DNA of 64,000 nucleotides from UBA1858 sp963976865 (GTDB lineage: Bacteria > Pseudomonadota > Gammaproteobacteria > UBA4575): contig CAXBLY010000001.1 of the NCBI GenBank assembly GCA_963976865.1, forward strand, positions 806,001 through 870,000. The letters are read 5' to 3'. Each line of letters starts with the position of its first letter. Position 1 is the first letter of the stretch. The notes below the pieces were generated by a model. It ran no database searches. It was not told the origin of the DNA and saw only the letters and a program-made list of their open reading frames with translations. Shown one piece after another: positions 18,703-27,872 of the stretch. Position numbers and translations under genes: made by a program.

Positions 18703-19692
18703 TTGGCACTCGTACAGCACAATAATCTACCAAGTATCGAACGCATGCGTTTGGAGGGTGTTGAGGTGTGTCTGCCTGATCAGGTTAATGATTCTTTGCC
18801 ATCCATTAAAATTGGGTTTTTGAATATGATGCCTGATGCAGCGCTGGCTGCTACTGAAAGACAGTTCCTTCGTCTGTTGGCAGCAAATACTAATATAAAC
18901 TGTTACTTTCACCCATTTAGTATTGCCGGGGTAGAGCGGGAAGAGCAGGCTAAACTTCATATCGATCAATACTATTGCGACTTTAATACACTAAAGTCTG
19001 TGCGGGTAGATGCATTGGTGATCACAGGTGCCAATGTCTCAAAGCCATTGCTGCAAGACGAATTATTCTGGACTGAATTAACAGGAGTTTTAAACTGGGC
19101 GCAAACGAATGTTAGTTCAGTTATGTGTTCCTGTTTGGCAACACATGCGGCAGCCAAGGTTTTTTATGATGTAGACAGGAAACATCTCGGGGAAAAATGC
19201 TGGGGTGTGTTCGCACATGTCAGGTCGCAACAAGACCACCCGCTGCTTAAAAATGTAGAGAGCGACATTATGATGTGTCACTCACGTTATAATGATGTCT
19301 CAAAAAGTGAATTTTTAGATCAGGATATAGACGTGCTTGTTGATAGTGAGCAAGTGGGAGTTCAACTCGCCAGCGAAAAAAATATGAGTATTGTCTATTT
19401 TCAGGGGCACCCGGAGTACGATGATATTAGCCTGCTGAAAGAATACAAAAGAGAAATTATTCGATATCTGTTTGGTCAGAGAGAGGATTATCCTCAGGTG
19501 CCCCAGAATTATTTTAATCAGTCAGCGCTGGAGGTGGTGGAGCAGTATAAACAGTTAGTGTTAGCCTCCAGCCGGACTGGCGATCTGCTTGATCTGTTCC
19601 CTGAAAACGAGTTGTTGCAATCGTTGGATAATCCCTGGAGAAAATCAGCGCAAACCATATTCTCTAACTGGATGGGGTTGCTGGTGAATTAG
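18703..19692 (+). CDS. metA: Homoserine O-acyltransferase (MetA family; probably O-succinyltransferase)
   Basis: MetA activates homoserine for methionine synthesis. The 329-residue protein belongs to the class-I-glutaminase-like MetA fold. The likely nucleophile is C144 in CSCLATHAA, and the His-Glu pair is H237/E239 in GHPEYD. Motifs NMMPDAALAATERQF (about 41-55) and ITGANVSK match the family. The start is TTG: no ATG precedes the conserved ALVQHNNLPSIERMR N-terminus, and the first internal ATG would remove it. Acyl-donor choice (succinyl- or acetyl-CoA) cannot be settled by eye. Its last bases overlap the convergent LTD-protein gene. Confidence 0.92.
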   Translation: MALVQHNNLPSIERMRLEGVEVCLPDQVNDSLPSIKIGFLNMMPDAALAATERQFLRLLAANTNINCYFHPFSIAGVEREEQAKLHIDQYYCDFNTLKSVRVDALVITGANVSKPLLQDELFWTELTGVLNWAQTNVSSVMCSCLATHAAAKVFYDVDRKHLGEKCWGVFAHVRSQQDHPLLKNVESDIMMCHSRYNDVSKSEFLDQDIDVLVDSEQVGVQLASEKNMSIVYFQGHPEYDDISLLKEYKREIIRYLFGQREDYPQVPQNYFNQSALEVVEQYKQLVLASSRTGDLLDLFPENELLQSLDNPWRKSAQTIFSNWMGLLVN

Positions 19693-20334
19693 CCTGACTT
19701 TTTTTCTTAGCAAGAGCAGGGCTGAACCAAATAACCATACTGCCCCTGGCACGGGAACTGTTGTGGTGCTAACTAACTCAAACGACCCGCGAAGGCCAGG
19801 TGTTCCTGTGTCACCTGATCCGAACTGACTGTTTTGGCTTAACTGATAATCTGACTCATCAGGGTTTGTCAGCTGGTTTATGAGTTCAACGCTTATTCCT
19901 GCAGTACCAAATGGTGCGCCAGTATAATTAAGTCTGAGAATTTCATTGTCACCGTCTGCAAATATTATCTGGTCCTGTGAATTGCCCAGTGTGAAATCAC
20001 TGTAAACGTAATCTGCTGTATAACCCCCATTATCAGTCACACTTCCATTTCTTCCCAGCACCAGGTAAGCGCCTGGCTCAATGAATAAACTGATGCCATT
20101 GTTAATCTGGTGTGAGTTGCTCCCATCATCGCTGATAGTTAATCCGTTAATATCAATAGCATTGTCTGAAGCATTGAATAATTCAAACCATTCGCCATTG
20201 GCATCGCTGACTGCGGATGGGTTGGCCAGCACTTCGCTTATCAATAAATCGCCAGGCTGAATGCTTGTCGCGTGAGATACACAATGTAGGAATGAAATCA
20301 GGAAAAATAAAAAGATTCGAATATTATTCAACAT
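19645..20334 (-). CDS. Lamin-tail-domain protein with VPLPA/PEP-CTERM-type sorting signal
   Basis: The 229-residue precursor has a signal peptide (IFLFFLISFLHCVSHA), a lamin-tail (LTD) beta-sandwich domain at about 25-150 (GDLLISEVLANPSAV, GEWFELFNASDNAIDINGL), and near the C-terminus the tripartite signal VPVPGAVWLFGSALLLLRKK, typical of exosortase substrates. After RKK the frame runs on for 17 residues, entirely antisense to the end of metA, which is atypical. The codons for RKK lie in an A7 run (plus strand T7 at 19699-19705); losing one base would give RKKSG and a stop. No exosortase gene is in the window. Confidence 0.82.
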   Translation of the reverse strand: MLNNIRIFLFFLISFLHCVSHATSIQPGDLLISEVLANPSAVSDANGEWFELFNASDNAIDINGLTISDDGSNSHQINNGISLFIEPGAYLVLGRNGSVTDNGGYTADYVYSDFTLGNSQDQIIFADGDNEILRLNYTGAPFGTAGISVELINQLTNPDESDYQLSQNSQFGSGDTGTPGLRGSFELVSTTTVPVPGAVWLFGSALLLLRKKVRLIHQQPHPVREYGLR

Positions 20335-20742
20335 GGTACTGCAAATCCTGTAATGTTAAGACTAGTTCAATAGATCATTGGACGATTAAGGATTGATTGC
20401 AATGATGATTGTGCGGCAGCGCACATCGTACCTTGTTGTGTAATTATGTATTGCTAACTTTGTGGGTTGATCAAAGTGGTTGGGTGGCAGTAGTAAACGC
20501 AGTATCTCTTCTGCAAATAAACAAAATACGCATCGTCTTTTTGTAGTAATTTAAATGCTGGAAGAAAGTGCAGATGTCAGCGTGTTTGCTGCATCACTGA
20601 ATCCAGATGTTAAAAAATGCCCGTAATTAAATGATATGCAGGAAGACATCATTCTCAGAATGCGCGGAGAACGCAAACTTCAACACGTGGAAGGCCGGCA
20701 ACCAGCGCCCACGTTATATGAGCGCTGGTTGTCGGCTAAAAT
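20335..20742. other. 408-base gap between the LTD-protein gene and hppA
   Basis: No convincing gene is present. It should hold the promoter of the LTD-protein gene at its left end and the hppA terminator region at its right end. A 23-codon frame at 20555-20626 (plus strand, ATG to TAA) is too short to support. A six-base stem with a four-base loop occurs at 20410-20425, and a strong hairpin at 20694-20736. Confidence 0.5.
20694..20736 (-). terminator. Strong hairpin just after hppA (terminator-like, no T-tract)
   Basis: A 15-base-pair stem (14 Watson-Crick pairs and one G:T) with a 13-base loop starts six bases beyond the hppA stop codon. In the hppA direction it is not followed by a T-run, so it may act as a 3'-end stabilising hairpin or a non-canonical terminator and not as a standard intrinsic terminator. 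Confidence 0.55.
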
Positions 20743-22746
20743 TTAAAGTAGAGGAGCAATCACCAGGCTTACAATGGCCATGACATTAATCAGAATGTTC
20801 ATTGATGGTCCTGATGTGTCTTTGAATGGGTCTCCTACCGTGTCACCAACTACCACTGCTTTGTGAACATCAGAGCCTTTGCCACCGAGGTTACCTTTTT
20901 CAACATACTTTTTAGCGTTATCCCATGCGCCGCCGGCATTGGCCATCATTAATGCGAGCAACACACAACAAAGTAATGCGCCGCCAAGCATTCCGCCTAA
21001 TGCCTGTGGACCGAGTCCAAAGCCAACCACCACGGGAGCAATGACAGCCAGACAGCCTGGCAACACCATTTTCTTTAAAGCCGCTGTAGTTGCGATATCT
21101 ACGCAACGGACAGTGTCAGGTTTGGCAGTTCCTTCCAGCAGGCCGGGAATTTCTTTAAATTGACGGCGAATTTCCTTAATCATATCAAAGGCTGCATCGC
21201 CAACCGCAGTCATCGTGAGCGACGCGACTATAAATGGAAACACCCCGCCAATAAATAATCCAATCAATACGCGAGGTTCTCTTAAGTCAAGACTAACGCT
21301 GCTACCGTGACTATTTATCTCGCTGATGAATGCAGTAATGATGGCCAATGCTGCCAGAGCAGCAGCACCAATGGCAAAACCTTTGCCAATTGCTGCAGTG
21401 GTGTTGCCCACTTCATCCAGGTTGTCTGTGATCTTGCGAGTATCTTCACCCAGGTTTGCCATCTCGGCAATTCCGCCTGCGTTATCAGCAACGGGTCCAT
21501 AGGCATCAATCGCCATAGTGATTCCTACTGTGGCCAGCATGCCAACTGCAGCAATTCCAACCCCGTAAAGGCTTGCCCATTCGTTCGCAAAAAATATTAT
21601 TGCAGCAATGGTTAGCACCGGGATTAATACGGACTGCATGCCAGTAGCCAGTCCGGCAATCATCACAGTGGCAGGTCCGGTCTCTCCGCCTGCAGCGATT
21701 TTACGAACTGGTGCACCACCTGTGTAGTATTCAGTGACCAGGCCAATAATGATGCCTCCGACAGCACCGCTAAGCACTGCGACCCAAACTCCCTTTGATA
21801 TACCCAGATAGTCAATACAGAAATACGCAGCAACAATAAACAGGACGGCCGCGGAAAAAGTTCCTAACCTCAGGGCATTGGCAGGCGCCATATCAGACTG
21901 GATCTTGACCAGGAAAATGCCGAGGATTGAACAAATCAGGCCGATTGATGCAAGTCCCAGAGGCAGAAACATCAGTGCCTGCTGTGGGCCTATGTTTTCC
22001 AGTATGGTGGTGCCTAACGTTGCCGCAATAGCAATCGTCGCTATGATGGAACCACAGTATGACTCAAAAATATCCGAACCCATGCCCGCGACATCACCGA
22101 CATTATCACCAACGTTGTCAGCAATCACACCAGGATTACGTGGATCATCTTCAGGGATGCCAGCTTCGATCTTGCCAACCAGGTCCGCACCCACGTCTGC
22201 ACTCTTGGTGAAGATGCCGCCACCGACTCTGGAAAATAGTGCGACGGTGGATGCACCCATACCAAAGCCATGAATCACATGAGCTGTTTCAGGGTCCGCG
22301 CCATATAATAGGTACAATACGCCAAGCCCGAGTAAGCCCATTGCTGCGACAGTGAGACCCATAATGGATCCGCCCAGAAAAGCGATATCAAGTGCGCTGT
22401 CCAGACCTTTAGTATTTGCCGCAACAGTCGTTCTGACATTCGCCTGAGTAGCGGCATGCATGCCTATATAGCCTGCACCTGCCGAGCAAATCGCACCAAG
22501 GACAAATGCACCGGCGGTGGGAGCACCCAGATCCGAAAAGTAAATAGCCAATGTGACAATGGCTGCAAAGACAAACAGAATTGAATATTCACGGCGCATG
22601 AACGTCATGGCGCCGATATGAATTTCATTAGCTATTTCCCGAACCCTGCCTTCGCCGGGTGAAGATGATAAAACAATACGATAGATAACAAATGCAGAAA
22701 TCAGCCCAAACACACCCAGGGCGACAGGTAATTGATGCAAAGACAT
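20743..22746 (-). CDS. hppA: Membrane-bound ion-pumping pyrophosphatase, K+-dependent type
   Basis: The 667-residue integral membrane enzyme hydrolyses PPi and pumps H+ or Na+ across the inner membrane. Catalytic signatures are DVGADLVGKIEAGIPEDDPR and DNVGDNVGD near residues 195-230, and the C-terminal GDTVGDPFKDTSGPS. The GNTTAAIGKG segment has Ala where K+-independent enzymes have Lys (GNTTKA), which places it in the K+-dependent class; whether the pumped ion is H+ or Na+ cannot be told from this. In serine-cycle methylotrophs PPi released by anabolism could be recycled into ion gradient. It is divergent from mrdA. Confidence 0.95.
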   Translation of the reverse strand: MSLHQLPVALGVFGLISAFVIYRIVLSSSPGEGRVREIANEIHIGAMTFMRREYSILFVFAAIVTLAIYFSDLGAPTAGAFVLGAICSAGAGYIGMHAATQANVRTTVAANTKGLDSALDIAFLGGSIMGLTVAAMGLLGLGVLYLLYGADPETAHVIHGFGMGASTVALFSRVGGGIFTKSADVGADLVGKIEAGIPEDDPRNPGVIADNVGDNVGDVAGMGSDIFESYCGSIIATIAIAATLGTTILENIGPQQALMFLPLGLASIGLICSILGIFLVKIQSDMAPANALRLGTFSAAVLFIVAAYFCIDYLGISKGVWVAVLSGAVGGIIIGLVTEYYTGGAPVRKIAAGGETGPATVMIAGLATGMQSVLIPVLTIAAIIFFANEWASLYGVGIAAVGMLATVGITMAIDAYGPVADNAGGIAEMANLGEDTRKITDNLDEVGNTTAAIGKGFAIGAAALAALAIITAFISEINSHGSSVSLDLREPRVLIGLFIGGVFPFIVASLTMTAVGDAAFDMIKEIRRQFKEIPGLLEGTAKPDTVRCVDIATTAALKKMVLPGCLAVIAPVVVGFGLGPQALGGMLGGALLCCVLLALMMANAGGAWDNAKKYVEKGNLGGKGSDVHKAVVVGDTVGDPFKDTSGPSMNILINVMAIVSLVIAPLL

Positions 22747-22836
22747 GGTTAGTTTTACCCCCGATTGATAGAGTTAGATCCTGTACACTGTAAGGTGTGC
22801 GTGGATTAACGATTTATTCTTATTTTTCACTAACTT

Positions 22837-22865
22837 TTGTACGGTTTACTCGTACATTATATAAT
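22837..22865 (+). promoter_or_regulatory. Candidate promoter of the mrdA operon with overlapping inverted repeat
   Basis: TATAAT at 22860-22865 lies 17 bases from TTGTAC at 22837-22842, a consensus -10 with a weak -35. The inverted repeat TGTACG-N7-CGTACA (22838-22843 and 22851-22856) overlaps the -35 and spacer and could be an operator. It is 64 bases upstream of the mrdA start. Confidence 0.4.
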
Positions 22866-22929
22866 CAAACTGTTCTAAACAGCTAATCTGTTACTAGATG
22901 CAAGCAACTGATGACTGACACTTCTTGAT

Positions 22930-24807
22930 ATGGCGCGTCGAGTTACTCTTAAAAATCTTAGACTTGAAACCCTGATTTTCAGGGAGCGGGCGATTCTGTC
23001 TGCGATACTGGTCGCAGGAACTTTTATTCTGTTACTTGTGCGATTGTATGATTTGCAGATCACTAATTATTCCCACTATCAGACGCTATCAAATGATAAT
23101 CGGGTACGGGTATTTCCTGTCGCACCGACACGCGGATTAATCATCGACCGCAATGGTGAAATCCTTGCGGATAACACGCCGAATTACCAGCTGGTCATTA
23201 CGCCTTCACAGATAAAAGATATGTCAGGACTCATTGAAAGTCTGGCAGAGTTTATTGACGTTAAAGAACATGAGTTAATACGGTTTAATAAAGCAGTAAA
23301 ACGCCAACAGTCATTTCAGCAGACACCATTGAAACTCAACCTGAGCGATGAGGAGGTTGCCAGATTTGCTGTTAATCAGCATCGTTATCCTGGAGTAGAA
23401 ATTGCTGCGCATTCGACACGCTACTATCCACACAAAAATAACTTTGCCCATGCGCTGGGGTATGTTGGGCGTATTAACGAAAAAGAACTGTCCACTCTCG
23501 ACAAGCAAAAATATCAAGGCACAAGCCATGTGGGTAAAGTTGGCATTGAAAAACGTTACGAGGAAGTTTTACATGGTGAAGTTGGTTACCAGCATGTTGA
23601 AATAAATGCACAAGGTCGCTCATTACGTGTTCTGAAAACGCAGCCATCCAGACCTGGTATGGATATTCAATTATCGCTGATCGCCAGATTGCAGGAAGTA
23701 GCACATGAAGCACTGGGTGAAGAGAACGGGGCAGTGGTTGCGATTGATCCACGAAATGGCGATGTGCTGGCTTTTGTGAGTCAGCCAAGTTATGACCCCA
23801 ATTTATTTGTCAACGGGATCGGCCAGCTGGCTTATTCAGCATTGAGGGACGATAAATACCGACCACTGTTTAATCGGGCGTTAATTGGTCAATATCCTCC
23901 CGGTTCAACGGTTAAACCCATTGTCGCGCTTGCCGGATTGCATTACGGGATTACCTGGCCAGAAAAAACAATGTATGCCGGGCCATATTTTCAGCTGCCG
24001 GGAAAAGCCCGCAAATATAGGGACTGGAAAAAAGGCGGGCACGGTATTGTGAATATGAACAGTGCCATTGCCCAGTCATGTGATGTTTATTTCTACGATC
24101 TCGGCGATAAACTGGGTATTGATCACATGCACGAATTTTTAATCCAGTTTGGACTCGGGAGTATCACTCATCTGGATACAGTCGGCGAAGTGAAAGGTCT
24201 AATACCATCACCTGAGTGGAAACGTTCAGCAAGAGGGCAACCCTGGTATCCCGGAGAAACCATTATTACCAGTATCGGACAGGGGTATATGTTGACAACA
24301 CCCTTGCAACTGGCGGTAATGACGGCATATATGGCGAATCATGGCAGCATGTACCAACCCAGATTTGTACGTGCGACGCGTGCAGTGGGCACAGCTGAAT
24401 TTGTGGAAAGGCAGCCAACACCTATGGCGCAAGTCAAAGTTGATAAAGAAGCCTACTGGGAGGCTATTGAGCATGCGATGGAAAGCGTCGTGCATGCTCC
24501 AAATGGAACTGCGCGTCGAATAGGTCAGGATGCAGGCTATAAAATTGCTGGTAAAACGGGCACAGCGCAAGTATTCGGGATTGCGCAGGATGAAGAATAC
24601 GATAAAGATACCACCCCGAAACATTTACAGGATCACGCACTATTTATTGCGTATGCGCCTATTGAGAATCCTGTTATTGCGTTGGCGGTTGTGGTTGAAA
24701 ATGGCGGTAGTGGTAGTGGGACTGCCGCACCGGTAGCACGCAAGATTCTGGATGCGTATCTGCAAGACGAAATCAAATTAAAAGAGAAGCAAATTGTCAG
24801 TCGCTAA
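22930..24807 (+). CDS. mrdA: Penicillin-binding protein 2 (elongasome transpeptidase)
   Basis: PBP2 crosslinks peptidoglycan during lateral elongation with RodA. The 625-residue protein has one N-terminal TM helix (about 19-42), the PBP dimerisation/pedestal domain (RGLIIDRNGEILADN), and a transpeptidase domain with the SxxK serine in PPGSTVKPIVALAG, the SxC motif in IAQSCDVYFYDLG and KTGTAQ. It overlaps rodA by 14 bases and opens the cell-wall operon mrdA-mrdB-mltB-rlpA-dacA. Confidence 0.97.
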   Translation: MARRVTLKNLRLETLIFRERAILSAILVAGTFILLLVRLYDLQITNYSHYQTLSNDNRVRVFPVAPTRGLIIDRNGEILADNTPNYQLVITPSQIKDMSGLIESLAEFIDVKEHELIRFNKAVKRQQSFQQTPLKLNLSDEEVARFAVNQHRYPGVEIAAHSTRYYPHKNNFAHALGYVGRINEKELSTLDKQKYQGTSHVGKVGIEKRYEEVLHGEVGYQHVEINAQGRSLRVLKTQPSRPGMDIQLSLIARLQEVAHEALGEENGAVVAIDPRNGDVLAFVSQPSYDPNLFVNGIGQLAYSALRDDKYRPLFNRALIGQYPPGSTVKPIVALAGLHYGITWPEKTMYAGPYFQLPGKARKYRDWKKGGHGIVNMNSAIAQSCDVYFYDLGDKLGIDHMHEFLIQFGLGSITHLDTVGEVKGLIPSPEWKRSARGQPWYPGETIITSIGQGYMLTTPLQLAVMTAYMANHGSMYQPRFVRATRAVGTAEFVERQPTPMAQVKVDKEAYWEAIEHAMESVVHAPNGTARRIGQDAGYKIAGKTGTAQVFGIAQDEEYDKDTTPKHLQDHALFIAYAPIENPVIALAVVVENGGSGSGTAAPVARKILDAYLQDEIKLKEKQIVSR

Positions 24808-25915
24808 AGCAAGCCTGTATGAGCACCCGTTAAGGGTGGTGTATCATTTTTTGAAGATTGATACAGCACTGTTTATGGCGCTGGTCATATTATGTATGAG
24901 TGGGCTGGTGGTTTTATACAGTGCCAGTGGTGGTGATATGGAAGCTATCCAGCGCCAGTTAATTCGGCTTGGCATTGGTTTTGCGGGCTTATTACTGTTT
25001 GCACAAATTCCCGCAGATCAGTTACGCAGCTGGTCTTTGTGGTTATATGTCATAGGTGTGCTGTTGCTGGCACTGGTGCTGGTGTCGGGTGAAACGGGTA
25101 AAGGCGCACAGCGCTGGCTGAATCTGGGCTTCGTCCGATTTCAGCCTTCGGAGTTAATGAAAATCTGGCTGCCAATGATGATGGCGTGGTACTACGCCAA
25201 GCAGGCGCTCCCACCCAGCCTGAAAGATATATTTGTCGGCTTTGTAATATTAATTATCCCTGCTGCACTAATTATCAAGCAGCCGGATCTGGGGACTGCA
25301 ATACTGGTAACAGGTGCCGGACTGTTTGTGATTTTTCTGGCGGGAATTCGCTATCGGGTCATTGCAGTATTTATAGGGCTAATGCTGGCTGCGGCACCTG
25401 TATTCTGGTTTTATCTGCGTGATTATCAGCGCGGACGTATTCTTACTCTACTTGATCCGGAAAGAGACCCACTGGGGGCGGGGTATCATATTATCCAGTC
25501 CAAAATTGCGATCGGCTCAGGCGGTGTTTATGGCAGGGGCTGGCTTAATGGTACACAGTCGCAACTTGATTTTATTCCGGAACGCTCAACCGATTTTATT
25601 TTTTCAGTACTCAGCGAGGAATTCGGATTTTTTGGAACTTCGCTGCTAATCATGGTCTACTTATTTATAGTTGTGCGCGGGCTGGTTATTTCTGCGCGAG
25701 CACAGACCTGTTATGCGCGTTTGCTTGGTGGTGCAATAAGTTTGTCTTTTTTCTCTTACGTCTTTGTTAATATTGGAATGGTGTCAGGGATGTTACCAGT
25801 AGTGGGAGTACCGCTACCTTTAATTAGCTACGGCGGCACCTCTATGGTAACGTTACTGACTATGTTTGGAATATTAATGTCAATTCATTCCCACAGAAAA
25901 TTATTAGGCCATTGA
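24794..25915 (+). CDS. mrdB: RodA peptidoglycan glycosyltransferase (SEDS family)
   Basis: RodA polymerises lipid II in the elongasome as partner of PBP2. The 373-residue SEDS protein has about ten TM segments and the family hallmarks VLYSASGGD, GAQRWLNLGFVRFQPSELMK, KQPDLGTAILV (with the catalytic Asp region), and the C-terminal LPVVGVPLPLISYGGTSM. Translation probably starts at TTG 24794, 14 bases inside mrdA; no ATG is available before TM1. Confidence 0.97.
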   Translation: MSVAKASLYEHPLRVVYHFLKIDTALFMALVILCMSGLVVLYSASGGDMEAIQRQLIRLGIGFAGLLLFAQIPADQLRSWSLWLYVIGVLLLALVLVSGETGKGAQRWLNLGFVRFQPSELMKIWLPMMMAWYYAKQALPPSLKDIFVGFVILIIPAALIIKQPDLGTAILVTGAGLFVIFLAGIRYRVIAVFIGLMLAAAPVFWFYLRDYQRGRILTLLDPERDPLGAGYHIIQSKIAIGSGGVYGRGWLNGTQSQLDFIPERSTDFIFSVLSEEFGFFGTSLLIMVYLFIVVRGLVISARAQTCYARLLGGAISLSFFSYVFVNIGMVSGMLPVVGVPLPLISYGGTSMVTLLTMFGILMSIHSHRKLLGH

Positions 25916-26919
25916 GACATTTTCAATTAACAATATTAGCGCTACTTCTGGCGTTTCAGGCATCCGGCGCGTTTGCCAAAACATATTATGATCGTGAAGA
26001 CGTAAAAAACTTTATTCAATATATGGTTGATGAATACGGTTTCGAGCGTACTCAACTCCAGCTATTGTTTAAAAGTGTCAAGCAGCAGGAAACAGTGCTT
26101 GAGGCAATTGCAACACCAGCAGAACGCAAGAAGAAGTGGTTTGAGTACCGCCCTATCTTTCTTAAACAGGCGCGTGCTAACGCAGGAGTGAAGTTCTGGA
26201 ATGAAAATCGGGCAATCCTGGAACAGGCAGAAGAAATATATGGCGTACCTCCTGAAATCATCGTAGCCATCATAGGGGTAGAAACCTACTATGGTCGCAT
26301 TACCGGCAAGCATCCTGTATTCGACAGTCTGGTCACATTGGGGTTTGGTTATCCAAAGCGGGCCAAGTTCTTTTTGAGTGAATTAGAGCACTACCTGTTA
26401 ATGTGTCGTGAAGAAGGCTTTGATCCTTCTGAGTTAAAAGGGTCATATGCGGGTGCTATGGGTGTGGGACAGTTTATTTCCAGTAGTTATCGCCGTTATT
26501 CGGTAGACCAGAATGAAGACGGTAAACGTGATTTATGGCACAGCAACGAAGACATTATTGGTAGCGTAGCTAACTATTTTAAAGTTCATGGTTGGCGCAG
26601 GAATCAGCCAGTCGCCAGCACAGCACAGTTTTCAGGTAATGCAAAAACTGTTGATGAATCTAACACTCTTAAACCAGCCTTTACTTATTCGCAACTGAAC
26701 AAGCAGGGCTTTGTGGCTGATCTGCCTATCGCCAGCAATGAAAAAGTATCTTTATTTGTGCTGGATACGGATGAAAATACAAAAGAATACTGGATTGGCC
26801 AACACAATTTTTATGTCATCACCCGTTATAACCACAGTCATATGTATGCCATGGCGGTGTATCAACTAAGTCAGGAAATTAAAAAGCAATGGATTTTGAC
26901 TGCGCAAGGCGCAAACTAG
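25912..26919 (+). CDS. mltB: Lytic murein transglycosylase B
   Basis: MltB cleaves the MurNAc-GlcNAc bond with formation of the anhydro product. The 335-residue protein has a signal peptide (LTILALLLAFQASGAFA) without a clear lipobox, and the SLT_2 domain with the catalytic Glu in VAIIGVETYYGRITGKHP and the GSYAGAMGVGQFISSSYR motif. The TTG start overlaps the rodA stop by four bases, which indicates translational coupling. E. coli MltB is a lipoprotein; this version may be periplasmic. Confidence 0.94.
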   Translation: MRHFQLTILALLLAFQASGAFAKTYYDREDVKNFIQYMVDEYGFERTQLQLLFKSVKQQETVLEAIATPAERKKKWFEYRPIFLKQARANAGVKFWNENRAILEQAEEIYGVPPEIIVAIIGVETYYGRITGKHPVFDSLVTLGFGYPKRAKFFLSELEHYLLMCREEGFDPSELKGSYAGAMGVGQFISSSYRRYSVDQNEDGKRDLWHSNEDIIGSVANYFKVHGWRRNQPVASTAQFSGNAKTVDESNTLKPAFTYSQLNKQGFVADLPIASNEKVSLFVLDTDENTKEYWIGQHNFYVITRYNHSHMYAMAVYQLSQEIKKQWILTAQGAN

Positions 26920-27821
26920 AAAATCGTTCTAAATTTGTATTGGTCTGGTTGGTTTGTGTAGTGCTATTGGCCGCATGTACATCGCCGCTAACAAAAAAAG
27001 ACTCAGCCCCTAAAAAGTCAACACGAATTGATCGAACCGAAAAGGTTATTCCCAGGGTTGAGCCTAAAAGTAAATACGGCAATCCCAAGTCATACGTTGT
27101 ATTTGGCCAGCGTTACCATACATTACCAACTGCGAAGGGTTATGTAGAGGAAGGTATTGCTTCCTGGTACGGCACCAAATTTCATGGTAGACGCACATCG
27201 AGTGGTGAGACCTACGATATGTATGCCATGACGGCTGCGCACAAAACATTGCCATTACCAACCTATGCCCGCGTAACCAACAAGAAGAATGGGCGCTCGA
27301 TTATTGTTCGCATTAATGACCGTGGCCCATTTCATGACAACAGAATTATTGATCTTTCCTATGCGGCCGCTACAAAACTTGGCGTGGTCACCACCGGTAC
27401 CGGCCTGGTTGAAGTGATAGCGATAGACCCGAGTCGGCAGGTCGCGAGGAAGGTACCCGCGGCTACTGCAGCCAGGAAAAAACCGGTGTTGCCAAAAGAT
27501 ATCGTCGATGTCGCCGAGCCGGCAAGTAGTGTTGAGATAATAGAACCAGAAAAGCCGGGTGCACAGAACCTGGAAAATGATGTAGGCATTTTTGTGCAAC
27601 TGGGTGCTTTTCGTAGCCAGGAAAATGCACATAAGCTTCGCAATACATTTGCAGCTCATCAGGTGGGGCAGATTAGCGTAAAACAGCATGTATTTGAGAA
27701 TGCCTCTATATATAAAGTATGGATAGGCCCGCTAGAGACAGTAGAGCAGGCCGATAACACAGTGAAAAAAATTACCAAGCTTGGTCACAATGAATACAAG
27801 CTTGTATTTCAGAATATGTAA
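26889..27821 (+). CDS. rlpA: RlpA-family septal-ring lipoprotein with SPOR domain
   Basis: The 310-residue lipoprotein (lipobox LLAAC) has a double-psi beta-barrel RlpA domain (ASWYGTKFHGRRTSSGETYD; VRINDRGPFHDNRIIDLS, with the catalytic-type Asp) and a C-terminal SPOR domain (about 230-308; IFVQLGAFRSQENAH) that binds denuded glycan at the septum. In Pseudomonas, RlpA is a lytic transglycosylase acting on stem-less glycans. It overlaps mltB by 31 bases. The linker (about 190-225) is Lys/Pro/Ala-rich. Confidence 0.95.
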   Translation: MDFDCARRKLENRSKFVLVWLVCVVLLAACTSPLTKKDSAPKKSTRIDRTEKVIPRVEPKSKYGNPKSYVVFGQRYHTLPTAKGYVEEGIASWYGTKFHGRRTSSGETYDMYAMTAAHKTLPLPTYARVTNKKNGRSIIVRINDRGPFHDNRIIDLSYAAATKLGVVTTGTGLVEVIAIDPSRQVARKVPAATAARKKPVLPKDIVDVAEPASSVEIIEPEKPGAQNLENDVGIFVQLGAFRSQENAHKLRNTFAAHQVGQISVKQHVFENASIYKVWIGPLETVEQADNTVKKITKLGHNEYKLVFQNM

Positions 27822-27872
27822 CAGCAAGCATTTCTACATTCTTACTAAATTTTTAAATAGAACTTGATAAAC

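Noticed and set aside
20555..20626. 23-codon ATG frame in the gap before hppA
   Set aside because: Too short and without support from a ribosome binding site or neighbours; could be a small peptide but cannot be argued from sequence.
21878..22273. 131-codon frame opposite hppA
   Set aside because: It is antisense to highly conserved pyrophosphatase motifs; composition (Pro/Ser/Ile-rich) is that of a shadow frame.
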